Shown: positions 32,890-43,741, counted from the stretch's first letter. The stretch is DNA of 64,000 nucleotides from Nocardia sp. SYP-A9097 (GCF_009649815.1 NZ_WJIC01000007.1:62001-126000), one strand, 5' to 3'. The notes: generated from the sequence alone by a model not told the origin. Program-made: numbers and translations.

Positions 32890-35261
32890 AGCAGCGTATG
32901 GTCGAACGCCGCGTACAGCGGGAGGTGACTGACGACCAGGGCGGTATCCGGTATGAGGTGTGAGGTCAGGCCGGCGTCGTGCACCAGGTAGATCGGGTGC
33001 AGGGCGGAGTCGTCGGCGATCGGCATCAGGTGCTGACCCGAATCACTCATATCCGCAATGGGTTTCACCGGTTTGGGGGCGTCCCCGCCCTTGGGCGGGG
33101 TGACCGGCGGCTGGACGGTCGGCACCGTCGGGGGCACGGTCGGCACCGTCGGATCCAGCGTGATGGTGGGCTGATGCGTCGGCGGATCGATATCCACGGT
33201 CGGCGCGACCGTCGGCACCGTCACATCGGATCCGCCCGGATGCGTGGGCAGCGTCACCGGCGGCTGATGCGTTGGGACGGTATCGGTTTCGGTCGGCAGC
33301 GTGATCGTGGGGCCGTGCGTATCGGTGTCATCGCTCGGGCCGTGCGGGCGGGTGGTGCCCCCGTCCGGATCCTGGGTCACGGGCGGCACGGTGACGTGCG
33401 GCTGGGTGGTGACCGGCGGCACCGTGGTGTGCGGTGCGGTCGGAACCGTCAGGCCGGGCAGCTTGGTCGAGGCCGGATCGGTGATACCCGGCACCTTGGT
33501 GATCACCGGAACCGACGGGGCCACGGTGAGGCCCGGGTCGGTCTTGGTGGGCACGCTGATCTTCGGCACCGTCGGATCGGTGGTCACCGGCATCGGCTTG
33601 GCGACCACGATCGCCGGATCGGGCTGACCGGCGGCGAGCAGCGTCGGATGGTTTCCGTGACCGAAGAGCGCGGGTGCGTTCGCGGCCGAGGCGTACAGCG
33701 GCGACTGGCCGGGCGTGGTCAGCAGATTCGCGATCGGATGCGAGGCGGCATCGGGCTGAATGGTCGTCTGCAGCGGAGTCGTGATGACCGGCTGCGCCAT
33801 CGCGGGGGCGGCCATGGCGGGTGCGGCCGCGACCGGAACCGCCGGGGCGGCATAAGCCGGTGCGGCCGGAGCGGGGGCCGCCGGCGCTACGTAAGCCGGT
33901 GCGGGAGTACCGAATCCGCCCGGGATGGACGGGCCGGGCGCACCCAGCCCAGGGCCACCGGCAGCACCCGGAATCGTGGAACCCGGTGCGCCCACTGTGG
34001 ATCCGGGAATCGCGGAACCCGGTGCGCCGACCGTGGATCCGGGAATCGCGGAACCCGGTGCGCCGACCGTGGATCCGGGAATCGCCGATCCGGGCGCACC
34101 CGCGGATGCGCCGTGCGGGCCGGTCACGGTCTGCGAATTCGGTTGCTGCCCGGGAACATTGGCTGCCGCACCGTTCTGCGTGGCGGGCTGGACGGTGCCC
34201 TCGGCGAAGGGATTGGAACCGGCGGGGAGCGGATTGCCGTCCGGGTCGATGCCGTTCGGAATGTGCGACATCCCCTGGCCCATGTCCTGGGTGAACTGGT
34301 CGAGCTGGCTGCCGACATGGCCGACGGCGATGTCCACCTGCAATTCCGATTGGAAACGCACACCGTCGAGACCGATATGCATATCCACGGCCCAGTTGGT
34401 GGCGACCGAGATACCGACCGAGCCATCGTCGATGCCGTCGAAAATGCCTGCGTGCGAACCGTTTCCGAACGGGTCACCGGTATGGGGCAGATTCGCCAGC
34501 CCGGCCTGGTGGCCGTCGGCGCCGGGTAGTTTGAGCCCGCCGCCCGGAATCTGCCAGCCCTGACCGTCCTCCATGTCCGGGAGCTGCCAGCCCTGGCCGT
34601 CCGTACCCGGAATGTGCCACGGCGAACCGTCAGCGCCGGGGATCTGCCACTGCTGACCGTCCGCACCCGGGATCTGCCATTGCGATCCATCCGCGCCGGG
34701 GATCTGCCACTGGGAACCAGCGGCTCCCGGCTGCTGCCCGGACCACCCGGCGCCGTTCTGCGGTAGGTCGAAGTCGGAATCCTGTTGGTAGTCCGGCAAT
34801 GTGAAGGACCGGGGTAGTTCGGTGTCGGGTATGCCGACACCGTTGAACCCGGCCATGCTCATATCGTGCGCGGCGACCTGGTGGTCGAGTTCCGGCGGGA
34901 AAAGTCCCGCATCGCTGCCGTAGTGCTGATTGTCCGGCGCGGCGACGGGCGCGATTCCGGACGGCAGGTGCGCGGGCGGCAGCTGATCGGCGGTAAGGTC
35001 CGGGAAGGTGAGGGTCGGGCTGGGCTCGTCCGGCTGCGGATCGTTCGCCTGCGACCAGCTCACATTGCGACTGTCGTGATCGATGGCGGGGGCCGGGCCG
35101 CCGCGGGTGCCCGCGGAGGCGATGAGCGCGCCGCCTGTCACATACGCGCCCGCCCTCGCCGTGCGCGCCACGCCGGTGGCAATGCGGTAGGCGGCGTCGT
35201 CCGCGTACTCGTCACCCGCACCGGCTGCGTCGTCGTCGAAGGACCGCTCACGCGTCATCAA
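32886..35261 (-). CDS. Large repeat-rich protein, partner of dynamin-like GTPase (IniB-like role?)
   Basis: The 791-residue protein has no signal peptide. A short helical N-terminus is followed by about six 10-residue repeats of the form WQIPGADGxQ, a 100-residue globular-looking part (VDMHIGLDGVRFQSELQVDI), and four 12-residue GSAIPGSTVGAP repeats. An Ala/Pro stretch, a long Thr/Pro/Val region (PTVP type) and a hydrophobic end complete it. It precedes the dynamin gene with a four-base overlap. In mycobacteria the glycine-rich IniB sits in the same place relative to IniA. Sequence likeness to IniB is only in style, so equivalence is inferred. Confidence 0.8.
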   Translation of the reverse strand: MMTRERSFDDDAAGAGDEYADDAAYRIATGVARTARAGAYVTGGALIASAGTRGGPAPAIDHDSRNVSWSQANDPQPDEPSPTLTFPDLTADQLPPAHLPSGIAPVAAPDNQHYGSDAGLFPPELDHQVAAHDMSMAGFNGVGIPDTELPRSFTLPDYQQDSDFDLPQNGAGWSGQQPGAAGSQWQIPGADGSQWQIPGADGQQWQIPGADGSPWHIPGTDGQGWQLPDMEDGQGWQIPGGGLKLPGADGHQAGLANLPHTGDPFGNGSHAGIFDGIDDGSVGISVATNWAVDMHIGLDGVRFQSELQVDIAVGHVGSQLDQFTQDMGQGMSHIPNGIDPDGNPLPAGSNPFAEGTVQPATQNGAAANVPGQQPNSQTVTGPHGASAGAPGSAIPGSTVGAPGSAIPGSTVGAPGSAIPGSTVGAPGSTIPGAAGGPGLGAPGPSIPGGFGTPAPAYVAPAAPAPAAPAYAAPAVPVAAAPAMAAPAMAQPVITTPLQTTIQPDAASHPIANLLTTPGQSPLYASAANAPALFGHGNHPTLLAAGQPDPAIVVAKPMPVTTDPTVPKISVPTKTDPGLTVAPSVPVITKVPGITDPASTKLPGLTVPTAPHTTVPPVTTQPHVTVPPVTQDPDGGTTRPHGPSDDTDTHGPTITLPTETDTVPTHQPPVTLPTHPGGSDVTVPTVAPTVDIDPPTHQPTITLDPTVPTVPPTVPTVQPPVTPPKGGDAPKPVKPIADMSDSGQHLMPIADDSALHPIYLVHDAGLTSHLIPDTALVVSHLPLYAAFDHTLL
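33967..34104 (-). repeat. 36-bp in-gene tandem repeat
   Basis: Nearly four copies of a 36-base unit encode the GSAIPGSTVGAP repeats of the large partner protein. The two central copies differ at almost no base, which suggests recent expansion. Confidence 0.85.
34548..34718 (-). repeat. 30-bp in-gene tandem repeat
   Basis: About six imperfect copies of a 30-base unit encode WQIPGADG-type decapeptides in the same gene; the last copies have drifted (WHIPGTDG, WQLPDMED). Confidence 0.8.
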
Positions 35262-35516
35262 GGCTCCGCTCTCAAGGATCGGCGATCCGCCGCTGGCGGA
35301 CCGCCGTCTTCAAACTCGTTTCACACCCTATTTCCGGATATCCGGTCTGTCACATCCACCAGGTAGAGGCGATGCGTACAGCGATGCGACACATAGCTTG
35401 TCACCCTGCATATCAGTTCGGAAGCCCCAGATTCGACCTGCACACCGAACGCCCCGCTCGAACCGCAGAACGCCTCGCTACAAACCTCGCAAACCTCAAC
35501 ACAGCACTGTGTCTCT
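35262..35516. other. Upstream region of the dynamin operon, no gene seen
   Basis: About 255 bases holding the promoter of the minus-strand dynamin operon. The GC content is lower than that of the genes around it. No operator, hairpin or gene stands out. Confidence 0.45.
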
Positions 35517-35620
35517 CCCCAATCAGCACTGTGCCCCACTACCGCAAGGCAGCGAGGCAACACTCTTCCCCAATTCAGCACTGTGCCCCGCTGCCGAACG
35601 GCAGCGGGGCACGAGAGTTC
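35517..35620 (-). repeat. Duplicated lepA terminator cassette
   Basis: Two roughly 51-base units in tandem share CCCCAAT(T)CAGCACTGTGCCCC. A third partial CAGCACTGTG lies just left. The unit nearest lepA has a perfect 13-bp hairpin (35583-35612); the other unit has a decayed hairpin. Confidence 0.75.
35583..35612 (-). terminator. Terminator hairpin downstream of lepA
   Basis: GTGCCCCGCTGCC and its exact complement flank a GAAC loop, 26 bases after the lepA stop. There is no strong U-run. Confidence 0.75.
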
Positions 35621-35637
35621 GAGAGTGGCTTCTCGCC

Positions 35638-37488
<1,851 letters not shown>

Positions 37489-37645
37489 TCCTCGGCATGG
37501 CGAAACAGCGGCATGTCAACCCCGAAGTCTACGGTGCACGCCGGACCGCACTCGCCAGTGGAGCCACCAGCGCGCGAACTGCCCATTCACACAGGCGAAT
37601 CCGGCCCGGATGAGAACCTGGCCTCCCGCCGTTAAGCTGCCCCGC

Positions 37646-38221
37646 ATGGCAGCCAGGTGGAACGCTTTGGGGAAGCAGTTGGGGCTCGTGGCCAAAGAGC
37701 AGGGGTCTCATCTCGTCAAGCAGCAGGGGCCCAAGTTGATCGGGCGGATTGCGCAGTCGCCGGTGTGGGGGCGGGCGGTGCGGGCGGTGGTGCCCAAACC
37801 GGCCGCGCCGGCGGTGCGGCCGACCTCGTCGGCGGGGGTGCCGTCCAGGGAGCGGGCGCGGCAGATCGTGTACAGCCCGCAGTTGGACGGGCGGGCGGAT
37901 CCGGGCGAGATCGTGTGGACCTGGGTGCCGTACGAGGAGGATCCGAGCAATGGGAAGGATCGGCCCGTGCTGGTGGTCGGGCGGGATCGGGGCACGCTGC
38001 TCGGGTTGATGCTCTCCTCGAATGAGGATCACGCGCGTCACGAGAACTGGGTGGGGATCGGCGCGGGGGCGTGGGATCACGCGGAGCGGCCCAGCTGGGT
38101 GCGGCTGGATCGAGTGCTCGATGTGCCGGAGGACGGTATTCGCCGGGAAGGCGCGATCGTGCCGCGCAAGACATTCGACCTGGTCGCGCATCGACTGTGC
38201 GCCGAATACCACTGGCACTGA
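37646..38221 (+). CDS. PemK/MazF-like protein, no antitoxin partner
   Basis: The 191-residue protein has an 85-residue helical, basic N-terminal extension. A PemK/MazF-fold domain follows (GEIVWTWVPYEEDPSNGKDR, PVLVVGRDRGTLLGLMLSS). MazF toxins are endoribonucleases of about 110 residues encoded beside an antitoxin; none is seen here. It corresponds to mycobacterial Rv2405 beside lepA, a conserved chromosomal gene, so a housekeeping role is more likely than a mobile toxin. The ATG at 37646 has no strong ribosome site. Divergent from lepA. Confidence 0.8.
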   Translation: MAARWNALGKQLGLVAKEQGSHLVKQQGPKLIGRIAQSPVWGRAVRAVVPKPAAPAVRPTSSAGVPSRERARQIVYSPQLDGRADPGEIVWTWVPYEEDPSNGKDRPVLVVGRDRGTLLGLMLSSNEDHARHENWVGIGAGAWDHAERPSWVRLDRVLDVPEDGIRREGAIVPRKTFDLVAHRLCAEYHWH

Positions 38222-38276
38222 CCGATATTTATTCGAGTGTATTGACGTAATGCGGTAATGCCCCGAGACTCTCCCC

Positions 38277-39740
38277 GTGCGGACGGGTGAAGTGTTCGCG
38301 GGCTTTCGGATCGAACGCAAGCTCGGCGCGGGTGGTATGGGTTCGGTCTATCTGGCGCGCCATCCGCGACTCCCCCGGCAGATCGCGCTCAAAGTGCTCT
38401 CGGAGACAAGCAGTTCCGATGACGAGTTCCGGGCGCGCTTTCTGCGCGAGGCCGAACTCGCCGCGCGGCTGGCGCATCCGAATGTGGTGGCCATCCTCGA
38501 CCGGGGGATGCAGGACGAGTCCCTGTGGATCGCAATGCAGTATGTGCAGGGCTCGGACTCCGCCGATCTGCTGCGCGAGTACCCGCTCGGCCTGCCGCCC
38601 GAGCGCGCGGTGCATATTGTCACCGAGGCGGCGCGCGGGCTCGATGCGGCGCACGCGGCGGGCCTGCTGCACCGGGATGTGAAGCCCGCCAATATCCTGG
38701 TCTCGCCTGAGCCGGACGGGCCCGACCGGGTACTGGTCACCGATTTCGGAATCGCCCGCGCCATAGGTGATTCCACCGAGCTGACAATGGCCGGGGAGGT
38801 GCTGGCGACCGTCGCCTATGCCGCACCCGAGCAGCTGCGCGGCGAAACTCTCGACCATCGCGTCGATATCTATGCACTCGGCGCGACGCTGTACCAATTG
38901 CTCACCGGCTCAACGCCTTTCCCCTACATGTCGGCCGCTGCCGTAATGCAGGCGCATCTGGTGGAGCCGCCACCGCTACCGAGCGTCGTCAATCCCGCAC
39001 TGCCGCAATACCTCGACCGGGTGATCGCGCGGGCGATGGCGAAGGAACCCGATCAGCGATACCGGGACTGCGGGGAATTGGCCGAGGCGGCCGCCGCCGC
39101 GCTGCGCGGTGAGGAGGTGGCGGATGTACCGCCCGTGCGCGAACGCGGTAAACGAATCCTTTCCGGCGCGATCGCCCTTGTCGTGCTTGCGCTGGGCATC
39201 ACCGCCACGGTATTCGTGATCGGTGCGGATAGCTCCGAAAACGCTTCTCCCGCACCGGCTTCCCCCATCCCGGTGGCCGATGAATCCGGCCCCTGGGGCA
39301 CCGCTGGATTTGCCGTCGCAGCTTTCCCCGAACTGCTACCGCACTCGCCGACAAGTAGCGGCTATCGCGGACTGTGGTGCGAACCGCACGACCAAGCCGG
39401 CAATGTGGTGCCCCTGGATGTGCGGCGGGCCGGAGTCTGGCTGGCGTGCAGCGCCGACGGCGATCCCGTGGACATGGTGTGGGCAAACTGTATGACCAGC
39501 CGCCTGACCTGGCCGGATGTTCCCTGGCCGATTACGAAATCGGGCGAACGGCAGTGGACGCGCGGCAATAGCAACGGCCGAATCATGTGGGGCGACAGTA
39601 TTGTCAACGGTCGGCGACAGGGCAATGTGCGGATCAATTTCGATGATCCGGCGCGCAACTTCTGTGTGCTGGATCTGTTCAGTTCGATTGTCTCCGGACA
39701 GGCCATAGTCGACTCCTGGTGGCCTGATGCTCCGATCTAG
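38277..39740 (+). CDS. Transmembrane Ser/Thr protein kinase, module copy 1
   Basis: The 487-residue protein has a complete PknB-type kinase domain: Gly loop GAGGMGSV (17-24), Lys39, HRDVKPAN with Asp134, DFG at 156-158, and the APE region AAPEQ. A juxtamembrane region and one membrane span (about 295-316) lead to an outer domain of about 165 residues with four cysteines (GLWC, WLAC, WANC, NFC) that ends SWWPDAPI. The last 14 bases overlap the partner gene. A second copy of kinase plus partner follows at once. The outer domain probably senses a ligand; what it binds is unknown. Confidence 0.92.
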   Translation: MRTGEVFAGFRIERKLGAGGMGSVYLARHPRLPRQIALKVLSETSSSDDEFRARFLREAELAARLAHPNVVAILDRGMQDESLWIAMQYVQGSDSADLLREYPLGLPPERAVHIVTEAARGLDAAHAAGLLHRDVKPANILVSPEPDGPDRVLVTDFGIARAIGDSTELTMAGEVLATVAYAAPEQLRGETLDHRVDIYALGATLYQLLTGSTPFPYMSAAAVMQAHLVEPPPLPSVVNPALPQYLDRVIARAMAKEPDQRYRDCGELAEAAAAALRGEEVADVPPVRERGKRILSGAIALVVLALGITATVFVIGADSSENASPAPASPIPVADESGPWGTAGFAVAAFPELLPHSPTSSGYRGLWCEPHDQAGNVVPLDVRRAGVWLACSADGDPVDMVWANCMTSRLTWPDVPWPITKSGERQWTRGNSNGRIMWGDSIVNGRRQGNVRINFDDPARNFCVLDLFSSIVSGQAIVDSWWPDAPI

Positions 39741-40980
39741 ACTCGCGGCGCTCACGAGTCGCCCGATAATCGCGGCGCCGGCCTGCCTCGTCGTCGCGAT
39801 ACTCGTGGCCGCGCTGTTATTGGGCGCGCGCACGGTCCCCGGTACGCCGGTCTCCGCCGATATCACGTTGAGCGGCTTGGACTTCGGCGAGTTCGGCGCG
39901 GAGACGGTCACCGAACCGCGCAATGACAAAGAGCGCTACAGCCGCCTCATCGAGTCGGCGCGGATGTCCGAGGCGGTGGCCGATCCCCGCGAGGTCGACG
40001 CTTCGCTGAACCCGCGCATGCCCGCGCCGCTACCGCGTCCGGCCGATACCACCGGCATACTCGCCGATGTCGCCAGCCCGATTCTCACCAAATACGGCAT
40101 GCTGGCCGGATATTCGGTGGTCGGCTGTCCACCCGCCAATTGCCCGACCTTCAATCGCCCGTGGTCGCTGCGGATCACCGCACTGCGACTACCCGATGAC
40201 ACGGCGGCCCGCAGCGCCGCCACCGAGATCGAAGCGGCGGATTTCGCGGTGAGCCCTGAGAACGTCGCGGTCGCCCTCCCGGATTATCCTGCGGCACAGG
40301 GACATTGGCGGCCGGCGGTACCCACCCTGGGCATGGTCATGGCGCACGGGCCGTTCGTGGTCGCGGTCTTCGTCAGTTATTCGAATCCGGATCTGGGTGA
40401 ACTGAGCAAGCTGGCAGCCAAGGCATTCGCCGTGCAGATCCCGAAACTCGACCGCTTCCAGCCGACCCCGGTCGCGGAGATCGCGAACCTGCACTTCGAT
40501 CCGGACGGCATGCTGCGCCGCATGGTGCCCACCACGAGCGGCGAATGGTCGTATCCCTACATCACCAAGATGCAGCCCGATACCACTGCGGGCGAGGGCT
40601 TCTACATCGAATCGAGCGGTGTGGTGTACGGCCCAACCGGTGCGGCGCACGCCCTGCCGGGAGCCGCACAGGCCGCCGGAATACCCGCCGACGCCATCGA
40701 GAGCATTGCCCTGATCGACCGCAATTGGATGATCCGCCTGCGTGACGCGTCCGCCGCTCGCAAACTGGCCGCCGAGGAGTCCACGTACGGGCGGAACCAA
40801 ACACCGATGGCGGATCCCGCCGTGCCTGATACGAAATGTCTTCGGCGCGAAGGCATTCTGCCGGTCTACTACTGCGTGGTACGGGACGGCCGCTATGTGG
40901 CGGTGGTCAACGCGACCGATGAGAAATCCGTTCACCAGCGCGCCGCCGCGCAGTACGCGCTACTGGTACGGAACCGGTAG
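39727..40980 (+). CDS. Membrane-anchored exported partner protein, module copy 1 (DUF7373-like)
   Basis: The 417-residue protein starts with one hydrophobic segment (residues 14-34), then a large extracellular part. It is a paralogue of the protein at 42464: shared segments include DPDGMLRRM, a C...C pair near the end, and the terminal RAAAQYALLVRNR. The usual lipobox cysteine is replaced (LLLGAR), so it is likely a signal-anchored protein and not a lipoprotein. The family resembles the Nocardia proteins labelled DUF7373; I am not certain of the number. It overlaps the kinase gene by 14 bases. Confidence 0.8.
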   Translation: MLRSRLAALTSRPIIAAPACLVVAILVAALLLGARTVPGTPVSADITLSGLDFGEFGAETVTEPRNDKERYSRLIESARMSEAVADPREVDASLNPRMPAPLPRPADTTGILADVASPILTKYGMLAGYSVVGCPPANCPTFNRPWSLRITALRLPDDTAARSAATEIEAADFAVSPENVAVALPDYPAAQGHWRPAVPTLGMVMAHGPFVVAVFVSYSNPDLGELSKLAAKAFAVQIPKLDRFQPTPVAEIANLHFDPDGMLRRMVPTTSGEWSYPYITKMQPDTTAGEGFYIESSGVVYGPTGAAHALPGAAQAAGIPADAIESIALIDRNWMIRLRDASAARKLAAEESTYGRNQTPMADPAVPDTKCLRREGILPVYYCVVRDGRYVAVVNATDEKSVHQRAAAQYALLVRNR

Positions 40981-40989
40981 GCGGCGCGC

Positions 40990-42450
40990 GTGCGCACATT
41001 CGGGCCGGGTGCGGTGGTCGCCGGATATCGGATCGAACGGCGTATCGGCACGGGCGGAATGGGCAGCGTGTACCTCGCCCAGCACCCGCGCCTGCCGCGT
41101 AAGGACGCGCTGAAGATCCTGACACCGGGTGCCGACGCCGAGTTCCGGGCGCGGTTCCTGCGTGAGGCCGAACTCGCCGGACGGCTGGATCACCCCAATA
41201 TCGTCACGATCTACGACTGCGGCAGCGATGCCGAAATGCTGTGGATCGCCATGCAATTCGTAGACGGCTACGACGCCGCGCAATTGCTGAAACAGCATGC
41301 CCGCGGACTGCCCGCCGAGCGCGCGGTAGCCATTGTGAGCGGCGCGGCGCGGGGACTCGACGCCGCACATCGAGCCGGACTACTGCATCGAGATGTCAAG
41401 CCCGCCAATATCCTCATCGAACCCGGCACGGCCGCCGGTGCGGATCGGGCGCTGGTCACCGACTTCGGAATCGCCCGCACGACAACGGAATCCACGGGGC
41501 CCACCGCCGTCGGCAAGGTGCTCGCCACACTGGCTTTCGCCGCACCCGAGCAGATCAGCGGCGGGGTGCTGGACGAACGCACCGATGTCTACGCCCTTGG
41601 CGGCACCCTCTATCAACTACTCACCGGCGCGGCCCCGTTCCCGCGCGAGACCGCCGCCGCGGTCATGCACGCCCATCTGACCGCACCCCGCCCGGTGCCC
41701 AGCGCCATCGATCCGTCCCTGCCTCCCGCACTCGATTCGGTTGTCGCCCGGGCGATGTCGCAACACCCGGGCGACCGCTATGCCGGCTGTGGCGAACTGG
41801 CGGCGGCAGCGGTGGCGGCCCTGCACGAAGAACCGTCCGGTCCGGGTCGACGTCCTCGTGCGCCGGGCACGACCGGGGGCAGACGTGGCGCGGTGCTGCT
41901 TGCGGCGGTCGCGGGGCTCGCGGCAGTCGTGGCCGTGGCGGTGATGGTCACCCGCACAACGGATTCCGGGCCGGGTGCGCCGGATGCGCCGAGCACCTCG
42001 GCTGCCGCCGGATCTCCCTGGCAGGCTTTCGGTGTCATTGTCGACGCCTTCCCGACGCTGCTTCCGGCGACGCCTTCGGGTCGGGGGTATCAGGATCTGC
42101 GCTGCACCGCCTCCGACGACAAGAGCAAAGCGGTGCCCATTGCCGAGGTGCTGGATCTGCCGGTGCTGGTCTGTTCGAATGGCGATACCACCCTGTGGGC
42201 GACCTGCAACTCCGATCACTCGACCATGCCCGCGGTGGAGATCACCGATAAATCGCAGGGCAATGAAGCCTGGTCGCGTGCGTCCGGCACCGGAACGGCG
42301 GAGTGGAAGACCTTCGACAGTGACGGAAAACCCCGGGGCCAGTTGAATATTCGCTTCGACGCCGCGCGCGGATTCTGCAAGCTGCGGATCACCGGCGCGA
42401 ATTCCGGTCGCGAACTCTACGACCAGTGGTGGCCCACCGCCCCGATCTAG
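40990..42450 (+). CDS. Transmembrane Ser/Thr protein kinase, module copy 2
   Basis: The 486-residue protein repeats the design of the kinase at 38277: Gly loop GTGGMGSV (20-27), Lys42, HRDVKPAN with Asp135, DFG, one membrane span near 298-318, and an outer domain with four cysteines (DLRC, LVC, WATC, GFC) ending QWWPTAPI. The kinase domains are alike over their full length, while the outer domains share only the cysteine frame and the end motif. The two kinases may therefore see different ligands. It starts 9 bases after the first partner gene and 13 bases before the second. Confidence 0.92.
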   Translation: MRTFGPGAVVAGYRIERRIGTGGMGSVYLAQHPRLPRKDALKILTPGADAEFRARFLREAELAGRLDHPNIVTIYDCGSDAEMLWIAMQFVDGYDAAQLLKQHARGLPAERAVAIVSGAARGLDAAHRAGLLHRDVKPANILIEPGTAAGADRALVTDFGIARTTTESTGPTAVGKVLATLAFAAPEQISGGVLDERTDVYALGGTLYQLLTGAAPFPRETAAAVMHAHLTAPRPVPSAIDPSLPPALDSVVARAMSQHPGDRYAGCGELAAAAVAALHEEPSGPGRRPRAPGTTGGRRGAVLLAAVAGLAAVVAVAVMVTRTTDSGPGAPDAPSTSAAAGSPWQAFGVIVDAFPTLLPATPSGRGYQDLRCTASDDKSKAVPIAEVLDLPVLVCSNGDTTLWATCNSDHSTMPAVEITDKSQGNEAWSRASGTGTAEWKTFDSDGKPRGQLNIRFDAARGFCKLRITGANSGRELYDQWWPTAPI

Positions 42451-42463
42451 CGAGGACCAGGTT

Positions 42464-43741
42464 GTGACGAACGAACAGATGCGGCGGGCGCTCCGGCGCA
42501 CGGCGACCATCGCCGCGAGCCTGACCATGCTGGCCGGAGTGCTCAGCGGCTGCGGCGGCGAGGTCGTACCGGGCACCGCCCAGCCGGCCAAGCCGAAGCT
42601 GCCCGCACTCGACGTGGGCGGGGTTGCCACCGAACAACAGGCCGCGCCCGCCAATGACAATGACACCTACGGGCGTGTCCTGGAATCGGTGCGCCTGGGC
42701 GAGGCGGTGATCAAGCCGACCGATTTCGACAAGGATCTGGTGTACGGCGGTTCGGCACTGCTGCCCACCCCCGGTCGCACGGCGGTACTCGCACCGGAGA
42801 TCGCGCTCGATCCGATCGCCCAGTACGGCATGATCGCCGGTTACGCCGTGAATGGCACCGATGATCCGAACGCCGGCGGACCGGCAATCGGCGAGTCCAA
42901 GGTGCTGCGCATGACGGTGCTGAGCTTCCGCGAGGACCCGATCGCGCGGCTGGTGGCCGGGCGGATAGCCGCGGCCGCCGCCGCCCTGAGCCCCGGTACC
43001 CGCCGGGTCGACATCCCGGGATTCGCTGACGCGTACGCCGTTTCGCGAGTGCGGTCACCGGTGCTGATCACCGCCATGGCGCATCAGTCGTATGTCGTGG
43101 TGGTGTACGTGGCCGATCGGACCCCGGATACCGCGGCGCTCGGCGCACGCACGGCGGCCGCCCTCACCGCGGAGCTGCCGTTGCTCGACGGGTTCAAGCC
43201 GACCGCACCGGACAGGCTGTCCGCCATGCCATTCGACAGCGACGGCATGCTGCGCCGGCTACTGCATCCCGATCCCGCGAAGTGGCCGTACCCGGCGGCC
43301 GGTCCGACCGGTACCCCGGCGGAGACGACCTGGTTCGCCTTCGCCAATGGCACCGGTGTCGTCTACGGGCCGCGCGCACTGACCCACCTGTTCGGCCGCC
43401 GCCCGGCCACCGGCGAACCGAACCGCGACGATGTCGACCGCGCCGCGTTCATCGGCAACTGGTGGCTGCTGCGGCTGCCGGACGAGACGCACGTACAGGC
43501 CATGCACACCCGCGTCCTGGCGGCCGCCACCTCGAACGGCGACACCCCGACCACCGCACCCGAAGGCGTCCCGGACGCCGCCTGCTTCCGCGCGAAGGAC
43601 GCCACCGACAACCAACGCGAAACCCGCTACCGCTGTTACGTATCCGACGGCCGCTACTGGGCATTGGTCACCGCCCAGGACGAGAAGACCGTCCGCCAGC
43701 GCGCCGCCGCCCAATACGCCCTACTCCTCAACAACCGCTGA
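42464..43741 (+). CDS. Lipoprotein partner, module copy 2 (DUF7373-like)
   Basis: The 425-residue protein has a clear lipoprotein signal with LSGC at residues 27-30. It shares with the first partner the early (Y)xRxxESxRxxEAV segment, PFDSDGMLRRLL, the C-terminal cysteine pair (CFRAKD ... RYRCYVSDGRYWALV) and the end RAAAQYALLLNNR. It should sit on the outer face of the membrane, where it could touch the outer domain of the kinase encoded just upstream. GTG 42464 has a weak ribosome site (GAGGACCAGGTT). Confidence 0.82.
   Translation: MTNEQMRRALRRTATIAASLTMLAGVLSGCGGEVVPGTAQPAKPKLPALDVGGVATEQQAAPANDNDTYGRVLESVRLGEAVIKPTDFDKDLVYGGSALLPTPGRTAVLAPEIALDPIAQYGMIAGYAVNGTDDPNAGGPAIGESKVLRMTVLSFREDPIARLVAGRIAAAAAALSPGTRRVDIPGFADAYAVSRVRSPVLITAMAHQSYVVVVYVADRTPDTAALGARTAAALTAELPLLDGFKPTAPDRLSAMPFDSDGMLRRLLHPDPAKWPYPAAGPTGTPAETTWFAFANGTGVVYGPRALTHLFGRRPATGEPNRDDVDRAAFIGNWWLLRLPDETHVQAMHTRVLAAATSNGDTPTTAPEGVPDAACFRAKDATDNQRETRYRCYVSDGRYWALVTAQDEKTVRQRAAAQYALLLNNR

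Noticed and set aside
33967..34718. Possible CRISPR-like array of regular repeats
   Set aside because: Repeats are contiguous, without spacers, and stay in frame inside one long coding region; no cas genes nearby.
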